From: a virus
IMG/VR virus record: IMGVR_UViG_3300025326_000238
Span: 1-20,769 of that record
Length of the DNA: 20,769 nucleotides
Direction: 5' to 3' (one strand)
Both the position numbers and the translations under genes were made by a program. The notes beneath the pieces were generated by a model. The model was not told where the DNA came from. It did no database searches and worked only from the letters and a program-made list of their open reading frames with translations. This document shows, one piece after another, positions 19,339 through 20,769 of the stretch (its first letter is position 1; each line of letters opens with the position of its first letter).

Positions 19339-19530
19339 CTCCGAAAAGGCCTCACCCAGGAAGCCGTGGAGGAGGCCAAGAGAGTCTACTTCTCCAAGTA
19401 CGGGAGTGAACCTAGAGAAGTTCTTTGTTCGCAGGCGCACTCACCCATTCCAGGAGTAACCCAGGATCGAGGCATACCCTTGGGCGTATTGCTTTTGACA
19501 TTCTCCCAAGAGAGGCCAGATGGGGCGTAA
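19309..19530 (+). CDS. 73-residue paralogue sharing the MTLREGLLWQ start
   Basis: AAGGA precedes the ATG by nine bases and the start overlaps the previous stop. Residues 1-10, MTLREGLLWQ, repeat the start of the upstream protein. Next comes a helix LRKGLTQEAVEEAKRVYFSK, then a Pro/Gly-rich C-terminal part (SPIPGVTQDRGIPLGVLLLT) of different character that may be out of its original frame or degraded. Function unknown. Confidence 0.6.
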   Translation: MTLREGLLWQLRKGLTQEAVEEAKRVYFSKYGSEPREVLCSQAHSPIPGVTQDRGIPLGVLLLTFSQERPDGA

Positions 19531-19583
19531 CGGGTTTGGTATAGGGGAAAGACAATCTCCGATAACCACCTTGGATGCCAACC

Positions 19584-19611
19584 TTGACATCCGTAAAGTT
19601 ACGAGTAGAAT
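19584..19611 (+). promoter_or_regulatory. sigma-70-like promoter for the second HNH gene, with palindromic spacer
   Basis: Perfect TTGACA (19584-19589), 16 bases and TAGAAT (19606-19611, five of six consensus) lie in the roughly 120-base gap (19531-19650) after the preceding gene. The spacer contains the inverted repeat CGTAA-AG-TTACG (19592-19603), a possible operator. A start near 19618 would leave a leader of about 33 bases to the ATG at 19651. Apart from this, no other feature is seen in the gap. Confidence 0.6.
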
Positions 19612-19650
19612 TGGCGTGTGGCAAAGACCCGCTCGTTGTACGGAAGCATC

Positions 19651-20115
19651 ATGCTTGAGCGTCAAATCTGTCCGAAATGCGGGGAGTGGTGTCTTATCAA
19701 GCAGGGTAAAACAGCCTGTTGTGATGAGATTGCTGAGACTACGGCCAAGCGTCGTGCTCAGAGAATGTCAGGCGGATCAGGCGTTCGCCACATTCCAACA
19801 AAGGACGAGCGTAACCGCATTCTCTGGAAGCAGAAGCAATCATGTTTCTACTGCGGTAGGTACTTTGGGTCGGCGGTATTTCGCAATGGCAATATCATCC
19901 TGCTCAGGCTAGAATGGGATCACTTCGTACCGTTCTCTTTTACGCTTGCCCGACAGAACTTCGTCGCCGCTTGTCATATTTGCAATCGGATCAAGGCAAG
20001 CATGGTGTTCGAAACACCAGAAGAAGCTAGGCAATATGTCTCCAAGACGCGCGAGGCGAAAGGCTACAGCGAAGTGCCTAAAGTGTGGCCTGGAGTATCA
20101 GAAGAAGAGGAGTGA
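19651..20115 (+). CDS. HNH endonuclease with zinc-finger Cys pairs
   Basis: A 154-residue nuclease. MLERQICPKCGEWCLIKQGK has a CxxC pair (C7, C10) with further Cys at 14, 23 and 24. The HNH core is SCFYCGR (C65, C68), LEWDHFVP (D90, H91) and ACHICNRIK (C108, C111), ending in an acidic tail. This is the classic HNH domain with structural zinc. The start at 19651 follows GGAAG and lies downstream of a likely promoter; a GTG at 19618 would sit at the transcript start. Own promoter plus nuclease type suggests a mobile homing endonuclease or a phage-specific HNH; the target is unknown. Confidence 0.85.
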   Translation: MLERQICPKCGEWCLIKQGKTACCDEIAETTAKRRAQRMSGGSGVRHIPTKDERNRILWKQKQSCFYCGRYFGSAVFRNGNIILLRLEWDHFVPFSFTLARQNFVAACHICNRIKASMVFETPEEARQYVSKTREAKGYSEVPKVWPGVSEEEE

Positions 20116-20197
20116 CCAACGCTACTGTAGTACATCCTGTCGCGTCAGGGCATGGCAACTCCGAACATTCATTCGCAAGAGCGAGGTTGGTGAGTGA
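20036..20197 (+). CDS. 53-residue zinc-finger protein overlapping the HNH gene
   Basis: A frame inside the HNH 3' end opens MSPRRARRKATAKCLKCGLE and continues YQKKRSDQRYCSTSCRVRAW with Cys at 14, 17, 31 and 35. The CxxCG...RxDQRYCSxxCR pattern is a well-known zinc ribbon of small phage proteins. It overlaps HNH by 80 bases in another frame. Only 82 bases are unique, but these hold the second Cys pair. The N-terminus is very basic. AGG lies four bases upstream of the ATG. Confidence 0.7.
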   Translation: MSPRRARRKATAKCLKCGLEYQKKRSDQRYCSTSCRVRAWQLRTFIRKSEVGE

Positions 20198-20430
20198 TCT
20201 CGAAGGCCGATCTCTTGAGAATGTACGAGGACATGGGTTCTTGGCACAGATTGGGACACGATATGGACATTCCCGCCATGACACTGTGGCGCTATGCCAA
20301 CGACCCCGACTATGAACCAAAGCGTAAGGACATCCGAATGAAACTAGATCTAGACCCCGCTTACCATGTCTTCTATGTCCGCCAAATACGCAATGCTGGG
20401 GGCCGCTTCGCAAAGGTGAACAATGGGTGA
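20194..20430 (+). CDS. 78-residue HTH-like early protein, GTG start
   Basis: The GTG overlaps the previous stop (GTGA) and GAGG lies seven bases upstream. The protein begins (M)ISKADLLRMYEDMGSWHRLG and continues HDMDIPAMTLWRYANDPDYE and PKRKDIRMKLDLD. This matches small phage helix-turn-helix proteins in which a G-SW-x-x-L/V-A helix precedes the recognition helix (here PAMTLWRYAN) and a P-x-x-x-x-I/V-R-x-x-L tail. Probably a DNA-binding regulator. Confidence 0.68.
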   Translation: MISKADLLRMYEDMGSWHRLGHDMDIPAMTLWRYANDPDYEPKRKDIRMKLDLDPAYHVFYVRQIRNAGGRFAKVNNG

Positions 20431-20656
20431 CCGATACTTCCTCACGGTCCTCTGTCCAGAGTGCGGAGCCAAGCACTTGGATGTGTACTATGCCCCCACT
20501 TGTGAGATCAATACCTTCCGGTGTCCTTGTGGGAACATTATTGATCTGGAGGAGTACAGCGGGATTTCCTATGAAGACGCCAGCAACGCCTCTGAGATCA
20601 AGGCAATCGCAGATGGTTGGCTTCTTAGTGACGGACATCGTGCGGGACACGGATAG
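20423..20656 (+). CDS. 78-residue zinc-ribbon protein
   Basis: AAAGG lies six bases before the ATG, eight bases before the previous stop ends. The protein begins MGDRYFLTVLCPECGAKHLD with C11 and C14, then RCPCGNII with C34 and C36, a compact zinc ribbon (another Cys at 27). The C-terminal part is acidic (DLEEYSGISYEDASNASEIK). Unknown role, probably nucleic-acid or protein binding. Confidence 0.7.
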   Translation: MGDRYFLTVLCPECGAKHLDVYYAPTCEINTFRCPCGNIIDLEEYSGISYEDASNASEIKAIADGWLLSDGHRAGHG

Positions 20657-20659
20657 CCA

Positions 20660-20769
20660 ATGATCCGCCTCCTCCCCATCTTCCTGCTGCTCGCGGCCTG
20701 CTCCGTTCAGGTTCAACCTCTGCCTACAGTTCATCCTCAGGCAATAGAGACCTTAGCCCCTGATGAAAG
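20660..20769 (+). CDS. lipoprotein, partial at window edge
   Basis: The ATG at 20660 opens a frame to the end of the window. It encodes MIRLLPIFLLLAACSVQVQP, a signal peptide of about 13 residues with lipobox LAAC and a Pro-rich start of the mature part (LPTVHPQAIETLAPDE). It should be cut by signal peptidase II and lipid-anchored. A short phage lipoprotein could be an outer-membrane spanin (Rz1-like) or a superinfection-exclusion protein; the rest is needed to tell. The ribosome binding site is weak. Confidence 0.65.
   Translation, partial: MIRLLPIFLLLAACSVQVQPLPTVHPQAIETLAPDE

Noticed and set aside
20078-20734. 218-codon open frame on the minus strand
   Set aside because: It lies opposite four plus-strand genes with zinc-ribbon or lipoprotein features and coupled starts; it has low-complexity content and no recognisable domain.
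1-20769. CRISPR array or insertion sequence
   Set aside because: No regularly spaced direct repeats of suitable length, no transposase motif and no terminal inverted repeats were seen.

Overview
This window looks like part of the genome of a tailed double-stranded DNA bacteriophage (or a prophage of one), from a bacterial host that uses ordinary sigma-70 promoters and Shine-Dalgarno translation. The phage assignment rests on an adjacent small terminase, large terminase and HK97-type portal gene, dense packing of short genes with ATGA/GTGA/TTGA stop-start overlaps, and an opposing block of small early-type genes. I cannot name the host. No tRNA, rRNA, CRISPR array, integrase or transposase was seen.

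Layout. A divergent promoter region at about 10033-10084 splits the window. Everything to its left (1-10023) is on the minus strand and reads leftward. In transcription order it holds a ribbon-helix-helix regulator, two tiny ORFs (one membrane-spanning), a glycan-type cassette, an orphan beta-class DNA methyltransferase, then small terminase, large terminase, portal, a 54-residue small protein, a conserved virion-region protein and the start of one further ORF at the edge. The glycan-type cassette has a GT-A/DUF115 fusion, a helical protein, a GT2, a 93-residue unknown, a nucleotidyltransferase, an FkbM methyltransferase, a 41-residue unknown and a second GT2. Nearly every junction there is translationally coupled, so glycan-modification and packaging genes may share one long transcript.

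Everything to the right (10109 to the end) is on the plus strand and looks like the early/replication block: many small proteins, a papain-like phage protein, a probable single-strand annealing protein (Erf/Rad52-like), an Rnl2-type RNA ligase, a probable replication initiator with winged-helix N-terminus, a DUF1064 PD-(D/E)XK nuclease, two HNH endonucleases, and an unusual number of small zinc-ribbon proteins. A lipoprotein begins at the right edge.

The most interesting non-coding signals are three. (1) A strong promoter at 14731-14759 is followed by a roughly 120-nt leader with many perfect, partly competing and pseudoknot-capable helices ending on the ribosome binding site of the replication gene. 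(2) Seven copies of CGTTAC/GTAACG lie within 245 bp inside that replication gene, including two dyads with identical 3-bp spacing, which suggests an iteron-type origin. (3) Two divergent promoters have -35 boxes that abut back to back and together form a perfect palindrome, next to a ribbon-helix-helix gene with an almost leaderless start. Functional claims come from motif recognition by eye; no database search or folding program was run.
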